64,000 nucleotides of DNA from Actinophytocola algeriensis (GCF_014203735.1 NZ_JACHJQ010000003.1:1072784-1136783), one strand, 5' to 3'. Shown: positions 28,537-36,809, counted from the stretch's first letter. Program-made: numbers and translations. Notes: generated by a model from the sequence alone, not told the origin.

Positions 28537-29001
28537 TTACAAATCGACAGTGGGTGTGACCACGGTGCGTGACTGCTCGGCATTCATGCGTACAAGTAGC
28601 TGGGTGGTGCCCCTCGGCACCTCGGTCAGCACGAAGCGCCCGCCCTCGTCCGCGGTGGTGACGGCGGAGCCGTGGTCGGCGACGCGGACCTCGACGCCGT
28701 GGGCCCCGGCGGGCACGAGCCAGCCGTCGATGCGCTGCCGTTCACCGGTTCGGGTGACGTTGACCATGACGGTCAGGTCGCCGACGAAGAACGTGATGGT
28801 GCCGGGCATGCCGCCGCGGACACCGGCGAGCGGCCGGTTGTCGGCCCACTGTGCGACCTCGAGTTCGACGTGGCGGTCGATGTCGTCGAGCGCCACGGCG
28901 AACTGGGTTCTCTCGACCAGGCCGGGCGGTAGCGGGTCCAGCTCGTTCACGAGCCGCGCCACCTCGGCCATCAGGTCGTCGTCAGTGTGGTTCGTTCTCA
29001 T
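28537..29001 (-). CDS. small protein coupled to the sigma factor, regulatory-like beta domain
   Basis: This 154-residue protein starts at ATG 29001, overlapping the sigma factor stop as ATGA. The first 60 residues are helical and acidic (DDDLMAEVARLVNELDPLPP). The C-terminal 70 residues look like a carboxypeptidase-regulatory or Ig-like beta domain (GWLVPAGAHGVEVRV, then DEGGRFVLTEVPRGTTQL). There is no transmembrane segment, so it is not a standard membrane anti-sigma factor. Its coupling and helical N-terminus make it a candidate cytoplasmic anti-sigma or adaptor protein. This is inference from gene order. Confidence 0.75.
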   Translation of the reverse strand: MRTNHTDDDLMAEVARLVNELDPLPPGLVERTQFAVALDDIDRHVELEVAQWADNRPLAGVRGGMPGTITFFVGDLTVMVNVTRTGERQRIDGWLVPAGAHGVEVRVADHGSAVTTADEGGRFVLTEVPRGTTQLLVRMNAEQSRTVVTPTVDL

Positions 29002-29600
29002 GATCCACTGTCCCCGTCGTACAGCGAGCGCAGGTTGTTCAGGCAGCGCCCTCGTGTCGGTCCGATACTCCCGTGCGGCATGTGCAGGGCCTCCGCGACC
29101 GCGCGGTACTCCGCCCGGCCCGCGATCACGGTCAGCCGCAGCAGCTCCTGGCAGCGCTGCGAAAGCTTGTGGAACGCGGACCACAGCTGGTGGTCGCGCT
29201 CCGTGCGGAGCACTTCGTGTTCGGGAGACGGATCGGTCGTCGGTGTGCGCTCGGCCATCTCCTGGGACAGTTCCACCGTTCCGCCAGCGCGGTGTTGTAT
29301 CCGGTTGGCCTCACGGCGGGTGGTGGTGATCAGCCAGCCCGCGAGCGCGCGGGGTTCGGTCAACCGGTGCAGGTGCCGCAGCAACGCGAGCCACACCGTC
29401 TGCACCACGTCCTCCGCGGTCGTGCGGTCGAGACCGCTGCCGCGGGCGACGTGCCACACCAACGGCGCGAGGTCGGCGACCAGGGCGTCGAACGCCTCCT
29501 TGTCACCGTCCCGTGCTGCCAGCATGCATGCCGCGTGCCGGTCCCGGCCCTCGAGCTCAGCCCAAGGCTTGACCATGCTTGCGGTCTGCAGTTCCGTCAC
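28998..29600 (-). CDS. ECF-type RNA polymerase sigma factor
   Basis: This 200-residue protein contains region 2 at about 35-105 (FDALVADLAPLVWHVARGSG, then TAEDVVQTVWLAL) and region 4 at about 140-195 (LSQRCQELLRL, then YRAVAEALHMPHGSIGPTRGRCL), joined by a short linker. There is no region 1 or 3, as in group IV sigma factors. GTG 29600 has GGGAAG 3 bases upstream; ATG 29576 is an alternative. Its stop overlaps the next gene. Target promoters are probably local, but no ECF consensus could be picked out. Confidence 0.9.
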   Translation of the reverse strand: MTELQTASMVKPWAELEGRDRHAACMLAARDGDKEAFDALVADLAPLVWHVARGSGLDRTTAEDVVQTVWLALLRHLHRLTEPRALAGWLITTTRREANRIQHRAGGTVELSQEMAERTPTTDPSPEHEVLRTERDHQLWSAFHKLSQRCQELLRLTVIAGRAEYRAVAEALHMPHGSIGPTRGRCLNNLRSLYDGDSGS

Positions 29601-29741
29601 CGCTTCCCACCCCGCTTCGAGGGTCGCTCTGCTCGTGGCACCCGCTTATGGTGCCAATCCGTCTTGCCCGAAGTCACCCCGTGTGGGGTCTTACGTTCAA
29701 GAGCGTCGGTACGTGATGTAGATACCGACCATTCGGGTGGT

Positions 29742-30065
29742 TCAAGCAGATTGCGAGATCACTAACAGCAACACCCCGAGCCCGATGACCACACCGGCCA
29801 GCAAGGTGCCGCAGCCGACGCCGACAATACCCCGGGTCGACTTCGCGCGGATGGCGAGCAGGTTGGCGACAACCGCGCTGACCAGCACGAACCCGCCGAA
29901 AATGGCGGTCGCGACCAGTACGGCGCCGGTCAGGTCCCGCAGCGCGGACCCGAACGCGAGCGCGAGCAGGAAGACGAGGACGGCCCCGGCCAGAGCGAGC
30001 GCGGAGGCGAGCAGGACGAGCGCCCGGGCGGTGCCGGGCCGGGAGAACGTCCGCTTCTGGTCCAC
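29742..30065 (-). CDS. small four-helix membrane protein, unknown
   Basis: This 107-residue protein begins with GTG and has a basic N-terminus (MDQKRTFSRPGTAR). Three or four hydrophobic helices follow (ALVLLASALALAGAVLVFLLALAFG, then ATAIFGGFVLVSAVVANLLA and a C-terminal VGCGTLLAGVVIGLGVLLLVI). No family is recognised. It lies 9 bases after the PspC-domain gene and is probably in the same operon. Confidence 0.7.
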   Translation of the reverse strand: MDQKRTFSRPGTARALVLLASALALAGAVLVFLLALAFGSALRDLTGAVLVATAIFGGFVLVSAVVANLLAIRAKSTRGIVGVGCGTLLAGVVIGLGVLLLVISQSA

Positions 30066-30074
30066 GCCCGCCGA

Positions 30075-30269
30075 TTATTCCTCCGGCACGACCGCCCAGG
30101 CGACCAGGTACAGGATCGCGCCGGTGCCGAACCCGAGCAGCGTCGCGGCGACCAGCAGGATCCGGACCAGCGCCGCGTCCATGCCGAACATCTTGGCGAT
30201 CCCCCCGCACACCCCGGCGACCATGCGGTCGGAGCGGCTGCGGCGGAGCTTCACAGTCGTCGTGTTCAT
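30075..30269 (-). CDS. PspC domain membrane protein
   Basis: This 64-residue protein consists almost entirely of a PspC domain: KLRRSRSDRMVAGVCGGIAKMFGMDAALVRI, then two hydrophobic helices ending in AWAVVPEE. PspC-type proteins take part in envelope stress sensing. Here it stands alone, without the kinase or DUF1707 partners often seen. ATG 30269 gives the family start. It is followed by the small four-helix membrane protein gene. Confidence 0.9.
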   Translation of the reverse strand: MNTTTVKLRRSRSDRMVAGVCGGIAKMFGMDAALVRILLVAATLLGFGTGAILYLVAWAVVPEE

Positions 30270-30439
30270 GACTCCACAGTGGCGCCTCCGGCGGGCGCCG
30301 CCATCAGGGATCGACCCTGATCGCACCCTGGCCTTTTGTCGGGGAGGCCGAAATCAGGCTGACGATGGCGGCTGTTCTACCTGCGGTGACTGCCTGCTCG
30401 CGGCCGGATTGGTGCCTACCGGCGCAGTACGCTCGGGAC

Positions 30440-31315
30440 GTGGTGACTTCCCCTGATGAGCTGTCGGCGGCCCTCGAGTCGGTCGGCTACCTGCCGGACG
30501 AGGGCATCGCGACCGCTGCCTTCCTCGCCCAGCGCCTCGGCCGCCCGCTGTTCTGCGAGGGCGATCCCGGCACCGGCAAGACCTCGCTCGCGGTGGCGCT
30601 GTCGCAGGCGCTGTCGGTGCCGTTGATCAAACTGCAGTGCCACGAGGGGATCGACTTCACGCAGGCCCTGTACGACTGGGACTTTCCCCGGCAGCTGCTG
30701 CACCTGCGGGCGCTGGAGGCCGCTTCGGGCGGTGCGCTGGATTCCGAGCTGGCGGAGAAGTCCCTCTACTCACGGCGTTTCCTCCTCGCGCGGCCGTTGC
30801 TGCGTGCGCTGGAGGAGTCGCCGTGCGTGCTGCTCGTCGACGAGGTCGACCGCGCCGACGACGAGTTCGAGGCTTTCCTGCTCGAGATCCTCGGCGAGAA
30901 CGCGGTGACCGTGCCCGAGCTCGGCGAGGTGCGGGCTTCGGTGCCGCCGCTGGTGATCCTGACTTCCAACCGCACCCGGGAAGTCCACGACGCGCTGAAG
31001 CGGCGGTGTCTGTACCACTGGCTGGAGCATCCGTCCCTGGGGCGCGAGGTCGCCATTCTGCGGCGGCGGTTGCCGGAGTTGCCGGAACGGCTGGCCACGC
31101 AGGTGGCCTCGGCGGTGCGGCGGTTGCGGGAGATGGAGTTGCTGAAGCCGCCCGGCGTCGCGGAGTCGTTGGACTGGGCTTCCGCGTTGACCGCGTTGGG
31201 GCGGTCGGAACTGGACGCCGCTTCCGCTGCCGCGACCCTGGGGGCGGTGTTGAAGTACCGCGAGGACACGCAGCGGGTGGTCGCGGTCGGGCTGGAAGCG
31301 ATCTTGGCTGGGTGA
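30440..31315 (+). CDS. MoxR-family AAA ATPase (CoxD-like)
   Basis: This protein of 291 residues has Walker A GDPGTGKT at about 41-48, Walker B VLLVDEVDRAD near 130-140, sensor-1 ILTSNRTRE and the MoxR-type C-terminal helical domain. MoxR ATPases work with VWA proteins to load metal cofactors. The matching VWA gene is at 32831 and the molybdenum hydroxylase at 38-42 kb, so it probably helps mature that enzyme (CoxD role). GTG 30440 or 30443 is preferred over the far upstream ATG 30365, whose leader has no domain character. Confidence 0.88.
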   Translation: MVTSPDELSAALESVGYLPDEGIATAAFLAQRLGRPLFCEGDPGTGKTSLAVALSQALSVPLIKLQCHEGIDFTQALYDWDFPRQLLHLRALEAASGGALDSELAEKSLYSRRFLLARPLLRALEESPCVLLVDEVDRADDEFEAFLLEILGENAVTVPELGEVRASVPPLVILTSNRTREVHDALKRRCLYHWLEHPSLGREVAILRRRLPELPERLATQVASAVRRLREMELLKPPGVAESLDWASALTALGRSELDAASAAATLGAVLKYREDTQRVVAVGLEAILAG

Positions 31316-31757
31316 CCGCGCGAAAGCGGTCGTCCCGGACACCGCGCCGCCGGAATATTCGGTCGCGTTTCTCGTTGTCCTGGGCGATAGTTGTTCTCGG
31401 CATGCCACACCGGAGGAGGGCTGATGAGTACCGAACGCAGGGGGAGCGAGCGGTAGCGTCGCCTGATCCGACAAGCAGTCGCCTGCGCGGTGGACCGGTC
31501 GCGGTGTTCACCCGCGCGGCGGCTGTGGCGGCCGTCCCCTCCGGCTCCACAGTCCGATGTGGACGGCCGCCCGTAAACCACTCACCGGTTCCCCGCGCCC
31601 GGCCTGCTACCTGGCCACGGTCGCGGTGGGGGACCCACCCTGGCGTCGCCCGTGTATCGCGGTCGGCGCCAGGCAGTCCACGCGGCGGCCGCATCCGCCC
31701 GGCCGCCGTGCACCTACGCCGGCACCGCCGCCGGGTGCGTGCGGCCGCCGCGTGGAG
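31316..31757. other. 442-bp gap, no confident gene
   Basis: A small hairpin (GACCGC-GCGAAA-GCGGTC, 31314-31331) overlaps the MoxR stop. A well-placed GGAGGAGGG precedes an ATG at 31424, but that frame closes after 10 codons (31424-31456), so it would be at most a leader peptide. Longer open frames here are Arg/Pro/Ala-rich and show no domain; I take them as GC-driven. The region may be the remnant of a lost gene or a leader. Confidence 0.5.
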
Positions 31758-32243
31758 TCAGAGTTCTCGTTGCAGCAGCAGGGTGTCCAGCCACTGGCCC
31801 TGCTTCCAGCCGACCTTCGTCAGCCTGCCCGCCTCCTCGTAGCCGAGGGCTTCGTGCAGGCGCAGGGACGACTCGTCCGGAGCCGCGACCACCACCGCGA
31901 CCGCCTGCCGGTAGCCGTTTTCCTTGCAGCGCTTTAACAACCTCGCCATCAGCGTGCGGCCGTGGCCCTGGCCCGTCGCGTCCGCCGACAGGTACACCGT
32001 GGTCTCCACCGTGTGCCGGTACGCCGGTTTCGGGCGCCACGGGGACGCGTACGCGTAGCCCTTGACGACCCCGTCGACCGTCAGCACCACGAACGGCAGG
32101 TCCGCGGCGAGCCGGGATTCCCAGGCGGCGACGGACGGCGGGTCCGTCTCGAACGTGACCACCGAGTCGCGCACGTACGGCTCGAACACCGCGGCCACCC
32201 CGGGTGCGTCCGCCGGGACCGCGTCGCGCACTATAGTGGACAT
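31758..32243 (-). CDS. GNAT N-acetyltransferase (Pat/phosphinothricin-type)
   Basis: This 161-residue GNAT protein starts IVRDAVPADAPGVAAVF. It has the acetyl-CoA loop GQGHGRTLM, beta-strand VAVVVAAPDESSLRLHEALGYEEAG and the tail VGWKQGQWLDTLLLQREL, the pattern of phosphinothricin/methionine sulfone acetyltransferases. The substrate is likely a small amino-acid analogue. ATG 32243 overlaps the ATG of the divergent regulator, and TATAAT lies 7 bases upstream, so the mRNA is probably leaderless. Confidence 0.9.
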   Translation of the reverse strand: MSTIVRDAVPADAPGVAAVFEPYVRDSVVTFETDPPSVAAWESRLAADLPFVVLTVDGVVKGYAYASPWRPKPAYRHTVETTVYLSADATGQGHGRTLMARLLKRCKENGYRQAVAVVVAAPDESSLRLHEALGYEEAGRLTKVGWKQGQWLDTLLLQREL

Positions 32244-32256
32244 GGCGCGCATTATA
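32232..32256. promoter_or_regulatory. face-to-face leaderless promoters of GNAT and XRE-cupin genes
   Basis: Minus strand: TATAAT (32256-32251), 7 bases, then ATG 32243. Plus strand: TATAGT (32232-32237), 4 bases, then ATG 32242. The two start codons overlap in the tetramer CATG (32241-32244), and each -10 lies inside the other gene's first codons. Both transcripts would be leaderless and mutually exclusive at the DNA level. Confidence 0.6.
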
Positions 32257-32808
32257 GAGGAACAGCTGGGCCGGCTGATCAACGCCAAGCGGACCGGGGC
32301 CGGGCTGAGCCTCCAGGAGTTGTCGCAGGTCACCGGCGTCAGCGTGAGCATGTTGTCGGCCGTCGAACGGGGCGAGAAGACCCCTACCGTCGTCGTGCTC
32401 GACCGGATCGCCGAGGGCCTCGACCTCCGGCTGTCGGCACTGGTGTCCGAGCTGGAGACCGACCGGGTCGTCCTGCGGCGCGCCGCTGCGCAGGACACCG
32501 TCGACGAAGACGGCTGGCGGCGGACGATCCTCACCCCGGTCGTGCCGGGGGTGAACTTCGAGTGGATCCGCACGACGCTGCCGCCGCGCACCGACGCGGG
32601 GGACTTCCCCGCCTACGCGCCGGGGTCGCACGAGTTCGTCGTCGTCACCGAGGGGACCCTCCACCTGGGAGCCGGTGGGCGCGAGTACGTGCTGGCCGTG
32701 GGCGACTCGCTCTACTTCCCCGCCGACGCGGTCCACTCCTACGCCAACCGCGGCGACCTGACCTGCGAGTACTATGTGGCGGCGCTCATCATGCGGCCAC
32801 GTCGCTGA
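32242..32808 (+). CDS. XRE-family regulator with C-terminal cupin
   Basis: This 188-residue protein has a helix-turn-helix at about 10-65 (GLSLQELSQVTGVSVSMLSAVERGEKTP shows the HTH in two parts) and a cupin sensor domain at 110-185 (GSHEFVVVTEGTLHLG, then GDSLYFPADAVHSYAN). This class represses neighbouring genes in response to a small ligand; the divergent GNAT gene is the obvious target, along with itself. ATG 32242 is preferred over longer frames that run through the GNAT gene. Confidence 0.9.
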   Translation: MARIIEEQLGRLINAKRTGAGLSLQELSQVTGVSVSMLSAVERGEKTPTVVVLDRIAEGLDLRLSALVSELETDRVVLRRAAAQDTVDEDGWRRTILTPVVPGVNFEWIRTTLPPRTDAGDFPAYAPGSHEFVVVTEGTLHLGAGGREYVLAVGDSLYFPADAVHSYANRGDLTCEYYVAALIMRPRR

Positions 32809-32830
32809 CGCGCGGGTACACAATGGCTGT

Positions 32831-33940
32831 GTGGACACCGCGGACCCCCTCACCGGACTGGTCGGTTTCGCCGCCGCCCTCCGGGTGGCCGGGTTGCCCG
32901 CCGACGCGCAGCGCGTGCAGGCCTACCTCGGGGCCGTCGGCGAGCTCGACATCGCGGATCCGGGGCAGCTGTACTGGGCCGGGCGGTTGACGCTCTGCGC
33001 CGAGCCGGACGACCTGCCGCGCTACGACGAGGCCTTCGCCGCCTGGTTCACCGCCGACGAACCTCGCGCCCGCCGCAGGGGAGCGCCGAAACCGAAAGTC
33101 GTGACCATGGCCGCGCTCACCGAGGCTCCCTCCGCCAACGGCGAGGAGGAGCGGGCGACCGAGGAGCTGAAGGTCGCCGCCAGTGACGCGGAAGTGTTGC
33201 GGCACAGGGACATCTCGGAGCTGACCGCCGTGGAGCGGGAGCACCTGCGGGAGCTGATGGCCACCCTCCACCTCGCCCCGCCACTGCGCCGGTCCATGCG
33301 GCTGCGGCCCCACCGCCGGGGGCGGCTCGACTCCGCGCGCATCCTCCGCGCCATGCGCGCCGCGGGCGGGGAGACCGTCCGGCTGGCCTACAAGGACCGG
33401 ACCCGGCGGCCCCGCCGGGTGGTCCTCCTGCTCGACATCTCCGGGTCCATGACCCCCTACGCCGACGCGTTGATGCGGTTCGCACACGCCGTGGTCCGGG
33501 CCGCGCCCACGACCACCGAGGTGTTCACGGTCGGCACGCGGCTGACCCGGTTGTCGCGGCAGCTGCGCAAGCGGGACCCGAGGGAGGCGCTCGCGGCGGC
33601 GTCACGGGCGGTGCCGGACTTCGCGGGCGGTACCCGGCTGGGTGAGACCGTCCGGGTGTTTCTCGATCGCTGGGGGCAGCGGGGACTCGCGCGGCGCGCG
33701 GTGGTCGTGGTGTTCTCCGACGGCTGGGAACGCGGCGACGCGGCCCTGCTCGGCGAGCAGCTCGCACGCCTGCGGCGGCTCGCGCACAAGGTGCTGTGGG
33801 TCAACCCGCACGCCGGCCGGGACGGGTACGCGCCCGTCCAGTCCGGCATCGCGGTCGCCATGCCGCACCTCGACCGGCTGCTGGCCGGACACAGCCTTGC
33901 CACGCTCGAGGAATTACTTGTGGAGGTACGCCGTGCGTGA
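32831..33940 (+). CDS. VWA domain protein (CoxE-like)
   Basis: This protein of 369 residues has a helical N-terminal half and a C-terminal von Willebrand A domain. The MIDAS motif DISGS (in LLLDISGSMTPYADALM), a Thr in TVGTRLTRLS and FSDGWERGD are visible. CoxE-type proteins pair with MoxR ATPases to insert or sulfurate the Mo/Cu centre of CO-dehydrogenase-family enzymes. GTG 32831 starts close to the end of the XRE-cupin gene. Its 3' end overlaps xdhC by 8 bases, so the two are co-translated. Confidence 0.9.
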   Translation: MDTADPLTGLVGFAAALRVAGLPADAQRVQAYLGAVGELDIADPGQLYWAGRLTLCAEPDDLPRYDEAFAAWFTADEPRARRRGAPKPKVVTMAALTEAPSANGEEERATEELKVAASDAEVLRHRDISELTAVEREHLRELMATLHLAPPLRRSMRLRPHRRGRLDSARILRAMRAAGGETVRLAYKDRTRRPRRVVLLLDISGSMTPYADALMRFAHAVVRAAPTTTEVFTVGTRLTRLSRQLRKRDPREALAAASRAVPDFAGGTRLGETVRVFLDRWGQRGLARRAVVVVFSDGWERGDAALLGEQLARLRRLAHKVLWVNPHAGRDGYAPVQSGIAVAMPHLDRLLAGHSLATLEELLVEVRRA

Positions 33941-35051
33941 CGTGCTTGACGAACTGTTGCGCCGCTACTCGGCGGGGGAGAAGGTCGCGCTCGGCACCGT
34001 CGTCGCGACGTTCTCCTCGGCGCCCCGCGCGCCCGGCGCCGCGATGCTCGTCGCGCAGGACGGGACGGTGTCGGGCAGCGTGTCCGGCGGGTGCGTCGAG
34101 GGCGCCGTGTACGAGCTGGGCACGCAGGTGCTCGAGGACGGCACGCCGGTGCTGCAGCGCTACGGCGTGAGCGACGACGACGCGTTCGCGGTGGGCCTGA
34201 CCTGCGGCGGGATCATCGACATCTACGTCGAGTCGATCTCCGCCGCCGACTTCCCGGAGTTCGCGGAGCTCGCCAAGTCGATCCAGACCGAGGAGCCGGT
34301 GGCGCTCGCGACGATCGTGGCGCACCCGGACCCGTCCCGGATCGGGCGTCACCTGGTCGTGTGGCCGAACCGGACCGCGGGTGACCTCGGGTCGGCGCGG
34401 GCGGAGGCGGCCATCGCGGACGACGCGCGCGGCATGCTCGGCACCGGCCGGACCGGCACGCTGCACTACGGCGCGGAGGGCCAGCGCCGCGGTGAGGGCA
34501 TGTCGGTGTTCGTCAGCTCGTTCGAGCCGCCGCCGCGCATGCTGGTGTTCGGCGCCATCGACTTCGCGACCGCCATGGCGCGGCTCGGCTCGTACCTGGG
34601 CTACCGCGTGACCGTGTGCGACGCGCGGCCGATCTTCGCGACGAAGAGCCGGTTCCCGGACGCCGACGAGGTGGTCGTGAACTGGCCGCACCGGTACCTG
34701 GCCGCGGAGGTCGAGGCGGGGCGGATCGACCAGCGCACGGTGGTCGCGGTGCTGACCCACGACCCGAAGTTCGACGTGCCGGTGCTGGAGGTCGCGCTGC
34801 GTTGCGAGGCGGGCTACATCGGCGCGATGGGCTCCCGCCGCACCCACGACGACCGCATGCAGCGACTGCGGGACGCGGGCCTGACCGAGGACGAGCTGGC
34901 GCGGCTGGCGTCGCCGATCGGCCTCGACCTGGGCGCCCGCACCCCGGAGGAGACCGCGGTGTCGATCGCGGCGGAGATCATCTCGCTGCGGTGGGGCGGC
35001 GCGGGCAAGCGGCTGACGGAGGTGTCGGGGCGCATCCACCGGGAGCCGTGA
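33933..35051 (+). CDS. XdhC/CoxF family Mo-hydroxylase maturation factor
   Basis: This 372-residue protein has an N-terminal XdhC_CoxI domain (LGTVVATFSSAPRAPGAAMLV, then SGGCVEGAV and LTCGGIIDIYVE) and a C-terminal Rossmann domain (MLVFGAIDFATAMARLGSYLG, then GYIGAMGSRRTHDDRM). XdhC proteins bind and sulfurate molybdopterin before insertion into xanthine-dehydrogenase-type enzymes. GTG 33933 has GGAGG 6 bases upstream and overlaps the VWA stop. It is the last of the maturation genes before several unrelated genes. Confidence 0.93.
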   Translation: MRDVLDELLRRYSAGEKVALGTVVATFSSAPRAPGAAMLVAQDGTVSGSVSGGCVEGAVYELGTQVLEDGTPVLQRYGVSDDDAFAVGLTCGGIIDIYVESISAADFPEFAELAKSIQTEEPVALATIVAHPDPSRIGRHLVVWPNRTAGDLGSARAEAAIADDARGMLGTGRTGTLHYGAEGQRRGEGMSVFVSSFEPPPRMLVFGAIDFATAMARLGSYLGYRVTVCDARPIFATKSRFPDADEVVVNWPHRYLAAEVEAGRIDQRTVVAVLTHDPKFDVPVLEVALRCEAGYIGAMGSRRTHDDRMQRLRDAGLTEDELARLASPIGLDLGARTPEETAVSIAAEIISLRWGGAGKRLTEVSGRIHREP

Positions 35052-35151
35052 CGCCTGTTCGACCGCGGGCGGCCGGCCTCCGGCCCCCTCGAACCACGCC
35101 ACCCGCGACCACCGACAGTTCCGGTTCGCCGCGGGCGAGTTGTCCACAGGA

Positions 35152-35667
35152 TCAGGTGCGGCGGTACGCCAGGCGGACGCGGCACGGGGACATCTCGTCG
35201 GTGATCACCGACATGACTCGCAGCAGGCCGTTGCCGCCGGTGGTGATCAGGTCGGTGATGCCGGTGTCGCCGTCGTCGATGCGCAGGCGCAGGTCCTTCG
35301 CGTCCGCGAAGACCGCCGCCTGCAGACCCTCCTCACCCAGCAGGAACGTGCCCGCGGGCGAGGTCGCGAGGGTGCCGTCGAACGGGCGGGCCGACGGTTC
35401 CAGCACACCCTCGTCGTCGAACCACGAGATGTCCGCGGCGCCGGTCTCGGTGAACGTGCCGTCCTCCGCGATCGCCAGGGTGAGGCCGGTGTGCGGTGCG
35501 AGCGGCGGCTCCCGCGTGAACACCTCGCCCGCGAGCCAGCGGCGGTTGAACTCGTCGAGCGGCAGCCGGACGTCGCCGATGACCAGGTCTCCGTCGTCGT
35601 ACTGGGTCTCGGGGAACTCCTCCTCGGCGGCCGCGACCAGTTCCCAGCTCCCAACGAACTCGTTCAT
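35152..35667 (-). CDS. hypothetical protein, soluble beta-rich
   Basis: This 171-residue acidic protein starts MNEFVGSWELVAAAEE and contains repeated short beta strands with Gly-Thr-Phe turns (EDGTFTETG, SPAGTFLLG), like a lipocalin or META-type fold. There is no signal peptide. I do not recognise the family. Its ATG overlaps the stop of the upstream DUF4406-like gene as ATGA, so the two are co-translated. Confidence 0.7.
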   Translation of the reverse strand: MNEFVGSWELVAAAEEEFPETQYDDGDLVIGDVRLPLDEFNRRWLAGEVFTREPPLAPHTGLTLAIAEDGTFTETGAADISWFDDEGVLEPSARPFDGTLATSPAGTFLLGEEGLQAAVFADAKDLRLRIDDGDTGITDLITTGGNGLLRVMSVITDEMSPCRVRLAYRRT

Positions 35668-36029
35668 GCCGGCACGGTAGCGCCCGGCACGTCCTCGATC
35701 CGGTGGTACACCGGAAGTCCCCGCTCCCGCGCGATCGCCACGTCCTGGTCCGCGCCCGTCGACTCGCCGGGCAGCCGCAGCACGGCGTCGCAGTGCCGGA
35801 GCAGGCGTGCCGCGGTCGGGTACATGATCTCCGCCGCCACCGGGTCGGTGACGCTCGTGCCGCCCGCGCCGCGCAGGACCGGCAGCGCCACCCACTCGCC
35901 GATCATCGGCACGTGCCCTGCCTGGAACAACGGCCACGCAGCCGCCTCCAGCTTCGCGAGGTTCGCCGCCATCAGGGCGGGGTCGTCACCGGTGCCGGAG
36001 CGGTAGGGGCCTGCGATCAGAATGAGCAT
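35664..36029 (-). CDS. DUF4406/nucleoside deoxyribosyltransferase-like protein
   Basis: This 121-residue protein begins LILIAGPYRSGTGDDP and has the pattern of small NDT-like domains: an N-terminal strand with AGPY, a Glu in GEWVALP, and a C-terminal DAVLRLPGESTGADQDVAIARERG segment. It may act on nucleosides or just bind nucleotides. It is divergent from the DeoR regulator across 48 bases, which fits nucleoside-related control, and is coupled to the downstream hypothetical gene. Confidence 0.75.
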   Translation of the reverse strand: MLILIAGPYRSGTGDDPALMAANLAKLEAAAWPLFQAGHVPMIGEWVALPVLRGAGGTSVTDPVAAEIMYPTAARLLRHCDAVLRLPGESTGADQDVAIARERGLPVYHRIEDVPGATVPA

Positions 36030-36077
36030 GACCCGACCATAACGTGCAACAATCGGCAAGAACAAGGAGGAACGTGC

Positions 36078-36809
36078 ATGCTTGCCGCTGAGAGGCGTGA
36101 CCTGCTGCTGGCCCGGCTCCGCACGGACGGCAAGGTGATCGCGAAGGAACTGGCCGCCGAGCTGGGCCTTTCCGAGGACAGCGTGCGGCGGGACCTGCGC
36201 GAACTGGCCGCGGCCGGGTTGTGCCAGCGGGTGTACGGCGGCGCGCTGCCGGTGTCGCCCGCGGTCGCCGACTACGCGACCCGCACGGCCGTCAGCCTCG
36301 ACAGCAAGGCGCGGGTGGCGCGGCGCGCGGCGGAGCTGGTCCGGCCCGGCTCGACCGTGATCCTCGACGGCGGCACCACCGCGCTCGCGGTCACCAGGGC
36401 GCTGCCTCCCGACCTGGCCGCCACCGTCGTCACGCACAGCCCGACGGTCGCCGCCGCGCTGGTCGAGCACCCGACGGTCGAGGTGTTCCTCATCGGCGGC
36501 CGCCTGTTCAAGCACTCGGCGGTCACGTCCGGCGCGGCGGCCGCGGAGGCGGCGGAACGCGTGCAGGCCGACCTGTTCCTGCTCGGCGTCACCGGCGTCC
36601 ACCCCGAGGCGGGCCTCACCACGGCCGACGCGGACGAGGCCGCCATGAAGCGCCTGCTGTCCCGCCGCGCGGCGGACACGTACGTGCTCGCCAGCGAGGA
36701 GAAGATCGGGGCGGCGTCGCCGTTCGAGGTGCTGCCGTGGACCGCGGTGGCGGGCGTGATCACCGACGCGGACGTCCGCCTGCCCGTCCCGGTTCTCCAC
36801 GCTGGTTGA
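36078..36809 (+). CDS. DeoR-family transcriptional regulator
   Basis: This 243-residue protein has an N-terminal winged HTH (RRDLLLARLRTDGKVIAKELA, then LSEDSVRRDLRELAA) and a DeoR sensor domain with the phosphosugar loop DGGTTALAV and IGGRLFKHS. ATG 36078 has AAGGAGG 7 bases upstream, a perfect ribosome site. It probably represses the divergent DUF4406-like/hypothetical pair in response to a sugar phosphate. Its stop lies within the left arm of the following hairpin. Confidence 0.92.
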   Translation: MLAAERRDLLLARLRTDGKVIAKELAAELGLSEDSVRRDLRELAAAGLCQRVYGGALPVSPAVADYATRTAVSLDSKARVARRAAELVRPGSTVILDGGTTALAVTRALPPDLAATVVTHSPTVAAALVEHPTVEVFLIGGRLFKHSAVTSGAAAAEAAERVQADLFLLGVTGVHPEAGLTTADADEAAMKRLLSRRAADTYVLASEEKIGAASPFEVLPWTAVAGVITDADVRLPVPVLHAG

